DNA of 64,000 nt from Pseudomonas solani (GCF_026072635.1 NZ_AP023081.1:2564501-2628500), one strand, 5' to 3'. Positions 15,913 through 24,080 are shown, counted from the stretch's first letter. The notes: generated by a model from the letters alone, not told the origin. Program-made: numbers and translations.

Positions 15913-16746
15913 ATGCTGGACAGCAAAGTGGAGCAGATCGACGGAAAGCTCACGCCGAACGAACGCACCCTGTGGGCCTATATCCAGGCGAACCTGGAGA
16001 CCATCGCCTTCGAGAGCGGGGCCAGCCTGGCGGAGAAGAGCGGGGTCAGCCCCAACACCGTCAGCCGCTTCCTGCGGCGCCTCGGCTACAAGGGGCTGAA
16101 GAGCCTGAAAGAGGAGCTGCGCGACGACATCCGCGTGCAGTCGCTGCTCAACACCACGCTGATCGAGCGGGTGGAGAAGCAGCCGGACGACCTGCTCGCC
16201 CACCTCAACGAGGAGATCGATGCGCTGGTCAGCTTCGGCAGCCAGCTCAACAGCCAGCACTGGCAGGACATCGTCACCCGCGTGGCCGGCGCCGAGCGCG
16301 TGTTCGTCTGCGGCTTCCAGACCATCCGCGGCCTGGCCGAGGACTTCGCCAGCCGCCTGTCCCTGGTGCGTTCGGGGGTGGAGTTTCTCGACCTCTACCG
16401 CGGCGTGCTGGGCCAGTGGGTGGACAGCCGCGACGAGCGCTGCTGCGTGGTGCTGATTGATATCGCGCCCTATGCCGATGTCGGCATCGCCTTCGCCAAC
16501 ACCCTCAAGGAGGACACCGACCTGGTGGTGTTCACCGACGAATACGGCATCGCCCGGCACATCTCCACGCCCTGGATCGTCACCATGAAGACCAAGACGG
16601 GGCTGATCCTCGAATCCACCGGCGGCCTCACCAGCGCCCTCAACGTGTTGCTGCACTGCGTCGCCGCCCAGCGCAAGGGCGAGCTGAAGGAGCGCCTCGG
16701 CGCCTATCGCGCACGGGTGGAAAGCCTGCAGCTGTACCGCACCTGA
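15913..16746 (+). CDS. RpiR-family transcriptional regulator (HTH + SIS)
   Basis: The 277-residue product has an N-terminal RpiR helix-turn-helix (about 10-85: LTPNERTLWAYIQANLETIAFES, then GVSPNTVSRFLRRLGYKG) and a C-terminal SIS domain (about 125-255, AERVFVCGFQTIRGLAEDFASRL). SIS domains normally bind phosphosugars, so an RpiR protein divergent from a polyamine-type ABC operon is unusual. The ATG at 15913 with AGGGA seven bases upstream gives the normal family length; an upstream in-frame codon would extend through the promoter region. It probably regulates the 10632-15715 operon. Confidence 0.88.
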   Translation: MLDSKVEQIDGKLTPNERTLWAYIQANLETIAFESGASLAEKSGVSPNTVSRFLRRLGYKGLKSLKEELRDDIRVQSLLNTTLIERVEKQPDDLLAHLNEEIDALVSFGSQLNSQHWQDIVTRVAGAERVFVCGFQTIRGLAEDFASRLSLVRSGVEFLDLYRGVLGQWVDSRDERCCVVLIDIAPYADVGIAFANTLKEDTDLVVFTDEYGIARHISTPWIVTMKTKTGLILESTGGLTSALNVLLHCVAAQRKGELKERLGAYRARVESLQLYRT

Positions 16747-16777
16747 TCCCCCGGTTGCCCGAGCCGGGCACGGCTCA

Positions 16778-16800
16778 CCCCGGCTGGCGCCCAGCCGGGG
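16778..16800 (+). terminator. Strong stem-loop after the RpiR-type gene
   Basis: Perfect 10-bp stem CCCCGGCTGG/CCAGCCGGGG with a 3-nt loop, 32 nt after the stop. No T-run follows, so it is a probable but not classical terminator separating the regulator from the next operon. Confidence 0.5.
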
Positions 16801-16811
16801 GCTTGCACAAG

Positions 16812-16838
16812 TTGTCCGGAATTATCCCCTTTTGTCCG
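16812..16838 (+). promoter_or_regulatory. Direct repeat TTGTCCG upstream of the second polyamine operon
   Basis: TTGTCCG occurs at 16812-16818 and at 16832-16838, exactly 20 bp apart, i.e. two helical turns. It is about 110 nt before the ATPase start in an otherwise GC-rich gap. This spacing fits a dimeric activator site. The regulator is unknown. Confidence 0.3.
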
Positions 16839-16947
16839 TTTATATCGTTCTGCCCCTTCGCCCCCGCTGACAGAATCAAAGGCGTCGAGGGCCTTTGCGC
16901 CATGCGAAAAGCCCAATAAGAACAATCTCTTAGAGCTTGCGATAAGC

Positions 16948-17997
16948 ATGTCCAGTGCGATCAGCATCGACCGTGTCTGCATGGAGTTCGGCGATCCGGG
17001 GCAGGGCGTCCGCGCCCTGGACGAGGTTTCCCTGGAAATCCGCGCCAACGAGTTCTTCACCCTTCTCGGCCCCTCCGGCTGCGGCAAGACCACCCTCCTG
17101 CGCCTGATCGCCGGTTTCGAGCAGCCCAGCTCCGGTGCCATCCGCCTGTACGGCGAGGAGATGCAGGGCCTGCCGCCCTTCCGCCGCCCGGTCAACACCG
17201 TGTTCCAGAGCTACGCGCTGTTCCCGCACATGACGGTGGCGCAGAACATCGGCTTCGGCCTGGAGATGCAGGGCCGCCCCAAGGCCGAGATCGAGGCCAC
17301 GGTGCAGCGCATGCTGGAGCTGGTGAAGCTGCCGGACGTGGGGCGGCGCCGCGCCGACCAGCTCTCCGGCGGCCAGCAGCAGCGCATCGCCCTGGCCCGC
17401 GCCCTGGCCAGCCGGCCCAAGGTGCTGTTGCTGGACGAGTCCCTCTCGGCGCTGGACCAGAAGCTGCGCAAGGACATGCAGATCGAGCTCAAGCGCCTGC
17501 AGCACGAGACCGGCATCACCTTCATCTTCGTCACCCACGACCAGGAAGAAGCCCTGACCATGTCCGACCGCATCGCGGTGATGCACAAGGGGCGCATCCT
17601 CCAGGTCGGCAGCCCGACCGAGATCTACGAGGCACCGGTGGACCGCACCGTGGCCGACTTCATCGGCGAGACCAACTTCCTCGATGCCGAGGCCCTGGAC
17701 AGCGGCGTGCGCCTGGCCGACGGGCAGGTGCTCGACGCCCCCGGCGAGCGCCGTGGCCCGGTGACCCTGGCCATCCGCCCGGAGCGCATCGCCATCGACC
17801 TGGACGGCAACCTCGAAGGGGAGGTGGAGACGGTGGTCTACGTCGGTACCGACACCCTCTACCTGCTGCGCGTGGCCGGGCAGAGCGGCTTCCGCGTGCG
17901 CCGGCAGAACCGCGACGGCGCCGGTGGCTGCCTGGAGGCCGGCACCCGGGTGCGCCTGCAGGTGCCTGCCAGCGCGGTGCGGGTGCTGCCGCGATGA
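16948..17997 (+). CDS. Polyamine ABC transporter ATP-binding protein, PotA-like
   Basis: A 349-residue ATPase with Walker A GPSGCGKT (41-48), signature LSGGQQQRIALARA, and H-loop FVTHDQEEAL. The Walker B reads LLLDESLSALD, with Ser after Asp-Glu where most PotA proteins have Pro; the catalytic Glu is kept, so it should be active. A TOBE-like C-terminal domain follows (APGERRGPVTLAIRPERI). It is the first gene of a four-gene operon matching the order ATPase, two permeases and binding protein of PAO1 PA0326-PA0323. Its stop overlaps the next start by 4 nt. Confidence 0.92.
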   Translation: MSSAISIDRVCMEFGDPGQGVRALDEVSLEIRANEFFTLLGPSGCGKTTLLRLIAGFEQPSSGAIRLYGEEMQGLPPFRRPVNTVFQSYALFPHMTVAQNIGFGLEMQGRPKAEIEATVQRMLELVKLPDVGRRRADQLSGGQQQRIALARALASRPKVLLLDESLSALDQKLRKDMQIELKRLQHETGITFIFVTHDQEEALTMSDRIAVMHKGRILQVGSPTEIYEAPVDRTVADFIGETNFLDAEALDSGVRLADGQVLDAPGERRGPVTLAIRPERIAIDLDGNLEGEVETVVYVGTDTLYLLRVAGQSGFRVRRQNRDGAGGCLEAGTRVRLQVPASAVRVLPR

Positions 17998-18908
17998 GCA
18001 GCCTGCGCGCCCAGGCCGAGGCCCGCCAGCTGCGCCGGCGCCTGCTGCTGGCCGCGCCGGCCATGTTCACCCTGGGCCTGTTCCTGCTGCTGCCCCTGGG
18101 CATCATGCTGCTGGTTTCGCTGCTGCAGTCGGGGGACTACGGCGGCGTGAAGTGGGGCCAGTACTCGCTGGAGGCCTACGTCAACTTCCTCTACGAGCGG
18201 GACCTGGACGACAGCCTGGTGTTCAACACCGACTACCTGCAGATCTTCCAGCGCTCCTTCTGGCTGTCGGTGATGACCACTACCGGCTGCCTGCTGATCG
18301 GCTTCCCCACCGCGCTGTACCTGGCGCTGCAGAACGAGCGCAAGCGCAACCTGCTGCTGTTCCTGGTCACCGTGCCCTTCTGGACCAACCTGCTGGTGCG
18401 GGTCTACGCCTGGATCCTGTTGTTGCGCAACGGCGGCCTGGTGGACAGCGGCCTGCACGGGCTGGGGCTGACCGACAAGGCGCTGGGCATCCTCTACACC
18501 GACGGCGCGGTGATCATAGGCCTGCTCTACACCTTCCTGCCGTTCATGGTGCTGCCCATCTACACCAGCCTGGAGAAGCTCGACTGGCGCCTGGTGGAGG
18601 CGGCCTTCGACCTGGGCGCCAACCGCTTCCAGGCCTTGCGCCGGATCATCGTGCCGCTGGCGATGCCGGGGGTGATGGCCGGGGTGATCCTGGTGTTCAT
18701 CCCCTCCCTGGGCAACTACATCATTCCCGAGCTGCTGGGGGGCGGTAAGTCGCTGATGATCGGCAACCTCATCCAGCTGCAGTTCGGTGCCTCGCACAAC
18801 TGGCCGCTGGGCGCAGCGCTGTCCTTCGCCCTGCTCGGCTTCGTGCTGCTGGCGATGCTGCTCTACAGCCTGCGCTTCAAGCCGGGCACCGCCGGAGGCC
18901 ACCCATGA
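17994..18908 (+). CDS. Polyamine ABC transporter permease, PotB-like
   Basis: The 304-residue inner-membrane protein has six helices. The EAA loop is EAAFDLGANRFQALRRIIVPLAMPG and is followed by PSLGNYIIPELLGGG, as in PotB/PotH. VTVPFWTNLLVRVYAWILLLR is the usual helix-3 region. ATG overlaps the ATPase stop (ATGA) and its own stop overlaps the next start. It forms the translocation pore with the PotC-like partner. Confidence 0.92.
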   Translation: MSSLRAQAEARQLRRRLLLAAPAMFTLGLFLLLPLGIMLLVSLLQSGDYGGVKWGQYSLEAYVNFLYERDLDDSLVFNTDYLQIFQRSFWLSVMTTTGCLLIGFPTALYLALQNERKRNLLLFLVTVPFWTNLLVRVYAWILLLRNGGLVDSGLHGLGLTDKALGILYTDGAVIIGLLYTFLPFMVLPIYTSLEKLDWRLVEAAFDLGANRFQALRRIIVPLAMPGVMAGVILVFIPSLGNYIIPELLGGGKSLMIGNLIQLQFGASHNWPLGAALSFALLGFVLLAMLLYSLRFKPGTAGGHP

Positions 18909-19693
18909 ACCTGCAAGGCCCGCTCTGGCGCTTCACCGGCGTGCGTCCCACTGCCTGGCTGTTCTTCGCCTTCCTCTACGTGCCGATCCTGGTGCTGGTG
19001 GCGCTGAGCTTCAACGGCGGCCAGTCGGCGACCATCTGGGAGAGCTTCAGCCTCAAGTGGTACGCGGTGGTGGCCAACGACCCGGAGATCGTCCGCGCGG
19101 CGAAGAACTCGCTGCTGGTGGCCACCTTCGCCACCCTGATCGCCACCACCCTGGCCACCCTCGCCGCCCTGGGCATGCGCGGCCGCGCCTTCCGTGGGCA
19201 GACCGCCATGAGCGGCGTGCTCGGCCTGCCGCTGCTGGTGCCGGAGATCGTCACCGCCGTGGCCACGCTGATGTTCTTCGCCTTCATCGGCCTGAAACTG
19301 TCGCTGTTCACCATCCTCATCGCCCACGTGGTGTTTTGCATCCCCTTCGCCTACCTGCCGATCCGTGCGCGGCTGGAGGGCATGGACCCGCGCCTGGCCG
19401 AAGCCGCCGCCGATCTCTACGCCTCGCCCTGGAAGGCCTTCTGGAAGATCACCTTCCCCCTGCTGATGCCCGGCATTTTCTCGGGGGCGATGCTGGCGTT
19501 CATCATTTCCATGGATGACTTCGTCATCACCTACTTCGTTGCCGGGGCCGGCGCGACCACCCTGCCGGTGTACATCTTCAGCTCCATCAGGATGGGCATC
19601 TCGCCGAAGATCAATGCGATTTCCTCGATCATCCTGGTGATTTCCATAGCGTTCGTTGCGTTGTCCTACTACATCGGCCAGCGCAAGCGCTGA
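18905..19693 (+). CDS. Polyamine ABC transporter permease, PotC-like
   Basis: The 262-residue permease has an EAA loop, EAAADLYASPWKAFWKITFPLLMPG, followed by FIISMDDFVITYFVAGAGATTLPVYIF, diagnostic of PotC/PotI. Starts with a 4-nt overlap with the PotB-like gene and is followed 17 nt later by the binding-protein gene, whose AAGGAG lies in the gap. The inner-membrane partner of the PotB-like subunit. Confidence 0.92.
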   Translation: MNLQGPLWRFTGVRPTAWLFFAFLYVPILVLVALSFNGGQSATIWESFSLKWYAVVANDPEIVRAAKNSLLVATFATLIATTLATLAALGMRGRAFRGQTAMSGVLGLPLLVPEIVTAVATLMFFAFIGLKLSLFTILIAHVVFCIPFAYLPIRARLEGMDPRLAEAAADLYASPWKAFWKITFPLLMPGIFSGAMLAFIISMDDFVITYFVAGAGATTLPVYIFSSIRMGISPKINAISSIILVISIAFVALSYYIGQRKR

Positions 19694-19710
19694 GCCCCAA
19701 GGAGCCCGTC

Positions 19711-20754
19711 ATGACCCGTACCACACCGCTCGCGCTCTCCCTGCTGCTCGCCCTGGGCCTGTCTGGCACCGCCCAGGCCGCCGGCACCCTGCACCTGGCC
19801 AACTGGTCGGACTACTTCCCGCCGGAACTGCTGAAGAAATTCGAGAAGGACACCGGTATCAAGGCCACCCTGGACGCCTACGACAGCAACGAGACGCTGC
19901 TGGCCAAGCTCAAGGCCGGCGGCGGCGCCTACGACGTGGTGGTGCCCTCGGACAGCTTCATCCAGATCATGGCCACCGACGGCCTGCTGCAGACGTTCGA
20001 CAAGACCAAGCTGCCCAACCTGAAGAACCTCAAGGCCAACTTCCAGAACCTCGACTTCGACCCGGGCCACGACTACAGCGTGCCCTACCTCTGGGGCACC
20101 ACCGGCTACAGCTACGACAGCAAGCAGGTGCCCGGCGGCAGCCTGGAAGAGAGTTGGAAGCCCTTCTTCGAACCGCCGGCCGAGCTCAAGGGCAAGGTGG
20201 TGGCGCTCAACTCCATCGAAGACCTGTACATCGCCGCGTCCCACTACCTGGCCATCGACCAGTGCACCGAGGACCCGAAGGACGCGAAGAAGATCCAGGA
20301 CCTGCTGCTGGCGCAGAAGCCGCTGCTGGCCATGTACAACAGCGACGGCACCATCGAGCGCATGGCTGCCGGCGAGGTGGCCATGCACATGCAGTGGAAC
20401 GGCGCCTACCACCGCGCCCACGCCCAGCGCGACAGCCTGGTGTACGTCTACCCGAAGGAAGGCATCCACGTGTTCATCGACAACTTCGTGATCCCCAAGG
20501 ACGCGGCCAACGTCGAGGAAGCCCACGCCTTCATCAACTGGATGATGCTGCCGGAGAACATCGCCGCGGCCTCCAACTTCGCCAAGTACAACAACGCCAT
20601 CGAAGGCTCGGCCACCTTCATGGAGAAGGAGCTGTTCGATGACCCGGCGATCAACACCCCGCAGGACAAGCTGGAGCGCCTGAAGACCTTCAAGCTCTGC
20701 TCGCCCAAGGCCCTGAGCCTGCGCAGCAAGGTATGGACCAAACTGAAGAAATGA
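19711..20754 (+). CDS. Periplasmic polyamine-binding protein (PotD/PotF-like)
   Basis: The 347-residue product has a signal peptide ending AQA-A (about residue 23). The mature N-terminus GTLHLANWSDYFPPELLKKFEKDTGIK and LPYLWGTTGYSYDSK-like mid-region place it in the PotD/PotF class. MHMQWNGAYHRAHAQRDSL and VYPKEGIHVFIDNFVIPKDAANVEEAHAFINWM are well conserved. It captures polyamines in the periplasm for the ABC complex encoded just upstream. Neighbouring aphB suggests that acetylated polyamines may be among its ligands. Confidence 0.92.
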   Translation: MTRTTPLALSLLLALGLSGTAQAAGTLHLANWSDYFPPELLKKFEKDTGIKATLDAYDSNETLLAKLKAGGGAYDVVVPSDSFIQIMATDGLLQTFDKTKLPNLKNLKANFQNLDFDPGHDYSVPYLWGTTGYSYDSKQVPGGSLEESWKPFFEPPAELKGKVVALNSIEDLYIAASHYLAIDQCTEDPKDAKKIQDLLLAQKPLLAMYNSDGTIERMAAGEVAMHMQWNGAYHRAHAQRDSLVYVYPKEGIHVFIDNFVIPKDAANVEEAHAFINWMMLPENIAAASNFAKYNNAIEGSATFMEKELFDDPAINTPQDKLERLKTFKLCSPKALSLRSKVWTKLKK

Positions 20755-20760
20755 CCGGCT

Positions 20761-20786
20761 TCCGGCCCGCCGCCGGGCGGGCCGGA
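20761..20786 (+). terminator. Stem-loop after the binding-protein gene
   Basis: Perfect 10-bp stem TCCGGCCCGC/GCGGGCCGGA with a 6-nt loop, 6 nt after the stop. No T-run follows, so it may be a partial terminator or stabiliser; the permease and aphB genes downstream read in the same direction. Confidence 0.5.
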
Positions 20787-20879
20787 CCACCCCGAGCCCC
20801 CTGGCGCGTCGACGGGAGCGACGTGCCGGCCACCTGCGCCCTCCGGCGCCCATGCACAAGAACAAGAGAGTGAACCGCC

Positions 20880-20939
20880 ATGCCCCGCATCACCTGCCTT
20901 AGCGCCATCCCCCGCAGCGGCCGCTTGCCCGCCAGCTGA
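20880..20939 (+). CDS. Possible 19-residue leader peptide (weak)
   Basis: In the 245-nt gap before the APC permease an ATG at 20880 opens a 19-codon frame (MPRITCLSAIPRSGRLPAS) ending TGA at 20939, with AAGAGAG twelve to sixteen bases upstream. Nothing in the sequence proves translation. It is listed because polyamine-related genes are sometimes controlled through short leader ORFs; it could equally be chance. Confidence 0.15.
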   Translation: MPRITCLSAIPRSGRLPAS

Positions 20940-21031
20940 CCCGGGGCCGATACGGCCCGCCCCTCGACGCACGACGCGCCCGACGATCCACCCCTGAGCG
21001 CCTGCCTGGCAGGTGCCCGCGAGGTATTTCC

Positions 21032-22390
21032 ATGAGCAAAGCCTTCGACGATTTCACCCACAGTGCCCAGGGCACCCACCTGCGGCGCATCCTCGGCCTG
21101 CCCGCCCTGGTGTTCTTCGGCCTGGTGTACATGGTGCCGCTGACGGTGTTCACCACCTATGGCGTGGTCACCGAGATCACAGGCGGGCGCACTGCGCTGG
21201 CCTACGTGGCCACGCTGGCGGCGATGATCTTCACCGCCTTCTCTTACAGCTTCATGGTGCGCAAGTACCCGGTGGCGGGCTCGGCCTATTCCTATGCCAG
21301 CCTGAGCTTCGGCCCGGCGGTGGGCTTCCTCGCCGGCTGGTCGCTGCTGCTCGATTACCTGTTCCTGCCGATGATCAACTACCTGGTGATCGGCCTGTTC
21401 CTCAACATCGCCTTCCCCGCCGTGCCGGCCTGGGCCTTCGTGGTGGCGGCGGTGGCCCTGGTCACCCTGCTCAACCTGCGCGGCATCGGCTCGGTGTCGG
21501 GCATGAGCAACGCCATCGTCGGCGCGCAGCTGGTGTTCGTGGTGGTGTTCCTGGCGATGTCCGCGCGCAGCCTGGGCGGCGGCGAGGTGGACCTGATGGC
21601 GCCGCTGCTGGGCGATGGTACCCAGCCCGGCCTGGCGCCGCTGATGGCCGGCGCGGCGGTGCTGTGCCTGTCCTTCCTCGGCTTCGATGCGGTGTCCACC
21701 CTGGCCGAGGAGGCCCGCGACCCGCGCCGCGACATTCCCCGCGCCATCGTCATGACCACCGTCACCGCCGGGCTGCTGTTCATCCTCCTGGCCCTGGTGA
21801 GCCAACTGGTGTTCCCCGGCAGCGCCTTCAAGGACCCGGACGCGGCCGCCACCGAGGTGATGCTCAAGGCCGGCGGCAGCCTGCTCGAAGCGCTGTTCAC
21901 CGCGGCCTACGTGGCCGGTGCCGCTGGTTCCGCCCTGGCGTCCCAGGCCTCGGTGTCGCGCATCCTGTTCAGCATGGGCCGCGACGGCATCCTCCCGCGC
22001 CGCGTGTTCGGCCGACTTTCGGCGCGCTACCGCACGCCCACCCTGTCGATCCTGCTGGTGTCCCTGGTTTCTCTGCTGGCCATCGTCATCGACCTCACCA
22101 CCCTGGCCTCGATGATCAGCTTCGGCGCCCTGGTGGCCTTCTCGGTGGTGAACCTGGCGGTGATCCGCAGCCACCTGCTGGACGGCCAGCCCCACGGCCT
22201 CGGCGACAGGCTGCGCTACGGGCTGATGCCGCTGATCGGCTTCGGCCTGATCGCCTGGCTGTGGACCAGCCTCTCGGCGCTGACCCTGGGCATCGGCCTG
22301 GCCTGGTTCGCCGCCGGCTTCATCTACCTGGCCTGGCACACCGGCGGCTTCAGGCGGCCGGCGCCCCAGGTGCAGTTCTCCGAACACTGA
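21032..22390 (+). CDS. APC-superfamily permease (PuuP/PotE-like)
   Basis: The 452-residue membrane protein has about twelve helices. Helix 1 contains VFFGLVYMVPLTVFTTYGVV, and SFLGFDAVSTLAEEARDPRRDIPRA is the conserved APC segment near the middle; RILFSMGRDGILPR is also typical. It probably moves an amino acid or polyamine (putrescine/acetylputrescine type) across the inner membrane. It precedes aphB by 39 nt, with AAGGAG in the gap, so the two form an uptake-plus-deacetylation pair, equivalent to PAO1 PA0322-PA0321. Confidence 0.88.
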   Translation: MSKAFDDFTHSAQGTHLRRILGLPALVFFGLVYMVPLTVFTTYGVVTEITGGRTALAYVATLAAMIFTAFSYSFMVRKYPVAGSAYSYASLSFGPAVGFLAGWSLLLDYLFLPMINYLVIGLFLNIAFPAVPAWAFVVAAVALVTLLNLRGIGSVSGMSNAIVGAQLVFVVVFLAMSARSLGGGEVDLMAPLLGDGTQPGLAPLMAGAAVLCLSFLGFDAVSTLAEEARDPRRDIPRAIVMTTVTAGLLFILLALVSQLVFPGSAFKDPDAAATEVMLKAGGSLLEALFTAAYVAGAAGSALASQASVSRILFSMGRDGILPRRVFGRLSARYRTPTLSILLVSLVSLLAIVIDLTTLASMISFGALVAFSVVNLAVIRSHLLDGQPHGLGDRLRYGLMPLIGFGLIAWLWTSLSALTLGIGLAWFAAGFIYLAWHTGGFRRPAPQVQFSEH

Positions 22391-22429
22391 TCGAACCGAC
22401 CATTCACCCAGCCTCCCAAGGAGCCGGAC

Positions 22430-23461
22430 ATGCTGACCCTCTACAGCGACGACCATCACCTGCACCACGGCAAGCACGAACTCATCGGCGGCCAGTTCAC
22501 CCCCTGCTTCGAGAAGCCCAGCCGCGCCGACATGGTCCTGGACCGCGCCAAGGCCGTGCAGCTCGGCGCCATCCAGGCGCCGCAGGACTTCGGCCTGGCG
22601 CCGATCCTGCGGGTACACAGCGAAGGCTTCGTGCGCTTTTTGCAGAACGCCTGGGCCGACTGGCAGGCGAAGGGCCGCAGCCACGACATGCTGCCCATCG
22701 CCTGGCCGAGCCGGCGCCTGCGCCAGGTGGAGCCCACCGACATCGACGGCCGCCTGGGCTACTACTCCTTCGACGCCGGTGCGCCCATCACCGCCGGCAC
22801 CTGGCAGGCCATCATCAGCTCGGCCAACGTCGCCCTCAGCGGCCAGGCCGAACTGGCCAAGGGCGCACGCGGGGTGTTCTCCCTGTGCCGCCCGCCGGGC
22901 CACCACGCCGCCGCCGACTACATGGGCGGCTACTGCTACCTGAACAACGCCGCCATCGCCGTGCAGGCCTTGCTGGACAAGGGCGCCAAGCGCGTGGCGG
23001 TGCTCGATGTCGACTACCACCACGGCAACGGAACCCAGGACATCTTCTACGACCGTGCCGATGTGCTGTTCACCTCGATCCACGGCGACCCGCGCTTCGA
23101 GTACCCCTACTTCCTCGGCTTTGCCGACGAGAAGGGCGAGGGCGCGGGCAGGGGCTTCAACTTCAACTACCCGCTGGCCGAGGGCAGCGACTGGGCGGTG
23201 TGGAGCCAGGCCCTGGCCGACGCCTGCCGGCAGATCGCCGCCTTCGCCCCGGACGCGCTGGTGGTGTCCCTGGGTGTGGACACCTTCAAGGAGGACCCCA
23301 TCTCGCAGTTCAAGCTCGACAGCCCGGACTACCTGCGCATGGGCGAGATCATCGGCCAGCTCGGCCTGCAGACCCTGTTCGTGATGGAGGGGGGTTATGC
23401 GGTGGAGGAGATCGGCATCAACGCGATCAATGTGCTGCAGGGGTTCGATGGGGTGGCGTGA
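22430..23461 (+). CDS. aphB: Acetylpolyamine amidohydrolase (class II HDAC-like)
   Basis: A 343-residue zinc deacetylase that removes acetyl from acetylputrescine, acetylcadaverine and related compounds. All residues known from the Mycoplana ramosa enzyme are at identical positions: His158-His159 in PPGHHAAADY, zinc ligands Asp195 and His197 in LDVDYHHGNGTQ, Asp284 in LGVDTFKEDP and Tyr323 in EGGYAVEEIG. PAO1 has several such enzymes; the context next to the polyamine ABC operon and the APC permease points to the PA0321 (aphB) orthologue. The product would feed free polyamines into transamination or glutamylation pathways. Confidence 0.9.
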   Translation: MLTLYSDDHHLHHGKHELIGGQFTPCFEKPSRADMVLDRAKAVQLGAIQAPQDFGLAPILRVHSEGFVRFLQNAWADWQAKGRSHDMLPIAWPSRRLRQVEPTDIDGRLGYYSFDAGAPITAGTWQAIISSANVALSGQAELAKGARGVFSLCRPPGHHAAADYMGGYCYLNNAAIAVQALLDKGAKRVAVLDVDYHHGNGTQDIFYDRADVLFTSIHGDPRFEYPYFLGFADEKGEGAGRGFNFNYPLAEGSDWAVWSQALADACRQIAAFAPDALVVSLGVDTFKEDPISQFKLDSPDYLRMGEIIGQLGLQTLFVMEGGYAVEEIGINAINVLQGFDGVA

Positions 23462-23492
23462 GGTCGTCGCGGCCAGGGCCCCGGATGACCGC

Positions 23493-23530
23493 TTTCGTAG
23501 GATGGCGTAGAGCGAAGCGAAACCCATCAT
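23493..23530. repeat. AGCGAAGCGAAACCC-type short repeat
   Basis: TTTCGTAGGATGGCGTAGAG followed by CGAAGCGAAACCCATCATG, the same family as at 10529-10610, 54364-54400 and, more loosely, 4816-4862. Lies between convergent aphB and carO. Confidence 0.5.
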
Positions 23531-23593
23531 GCACAGGCACGTTGGGTCCTACCCGGCATGCGCCTCCTCTCTTTCGCAACAGCAAATCCCCAA

Positions 23594-23622
23594 CGAAAAA
23601 CGGCCCCGCAATGGGGCCGTTT
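23594..23622 (-). terminator. Intrinsic terminator of carO
   Basis: A 10-bp perfect stem AAACGGCCCC/GGGGCCGTTT with a 5-nt loop. On the minus strand it is followed by TT, giving a TTTTT tract, 18 nt past the carO stop. The structure is a good rho-independent terminator for carO and may also stop transcripts from aphB. Confidence 0.75.
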
Positions 23623-23639
23623 GGAGGGCGGGGGTTGGA

Positions 23640-23987
23640 TCAGTTGACCCGCTCGACGAACTCGACGTCGATCTCGCGGCCCATCAGGTCGCGGTCCACT
23701 TCACCGGTGAGCTTGACCTGGGCCTTGTCGTCGATGGCGTGGGGCGGCCAGTCTTCGTCATCGATCTCGACCTTGATGGTGCCGGTGGCGTCCTTGAATT
23801 CGTAGATATCGCCCTTGATGCGTTTGACGATCTGGCCCTGGAGCACCACGGCGGCGTCGTCGGCGGCTTCCATGGCGGCGGCCACGGTGGTGACCTGGGG
23901 CGTGGAGCCGGGGCCGGTGTAGCTGGAGGCCAGGGCGGCGGTGGAGAACAGCGGGGCGATGAGCAGGGCGAGGTACTTGGCGTTCAT
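23640..23987 (-). CDS. carO: Periplasmic OB-fold (BOF/YgiW) protein CarO
   Basis: The 115-residue product has a signal peptide ending ALA-S (about residue 20) and a bacterial OB-fold domain: TTVAAAMEAADDAAVVLQGQIV, DIYEFKDATGTIKVEIDDEDW and VKLTGEVDRDLMGREIDVEFVERV are diagnostic of the YgiW/YdeI family. Its PAO1 counterpart PA0320 (CarO) is induced by calcium through CarSR (also called BqsSR) and contributes to calcium and iron homeostasis. A perfect BqsR-type box lies 62 nt upstream. It has its own terminator and seems monocistronic. Confidence 0.88.
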   Translation of the reverse strand: MNAKYLALLIAPLFSTAALASSYTGPGSTPQVTTVAAAMEAADDAAVVLQGQIVKRIKGDIYEFKDATGTIKVEIDDEDWPPHAIDDKAQVKLTGEVDRDLMGREIDVEFVERVN

Positions 23988-24048
23988 GGGGTTGATCCCG
24001 TTCGATGTGGTTGACGGGATCAGGCTATGGCGCGGCGCTGAAGCCAGG

Positions 24049-24064
24049 CTTAAAACAGCCTTAA
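24049..24064 (-). promoter_or_regulatory. BqsR/CarR-type box upstream of carO
   Basis: Read on the minus strand the site is TTAAG-GCTGTT-TTAAG, a perfect match to the published P. aeruginosa BqsR tandem repeat TTAAG-N6-TTAAG. It also fits the PmrA-type YTTAAK-N5-YTTAAK pattern. It lies about 20 bp before a CATAGC -10-like hexamer and 62 nt before the carO start, the correct place for activation. Confidence 0.75.
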
Positions 24065-24080
24065 GCGAAGCTGAATGCCG

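Noticed and set aside
17400..17480. Inactive ATPase because Walker B reads DES instead of DEP
   Set aside because: The catalytic glutamate and all other motifs are intact; Pro to Ser at the next position is tolerated in ABC proteins.
20690..23530. A minus-strand open frame of 946 codons
   Set aside because: Antisense to the APC permease and aphB, which have full family motifs; composition is low-complexity (Gln, His, Gly).
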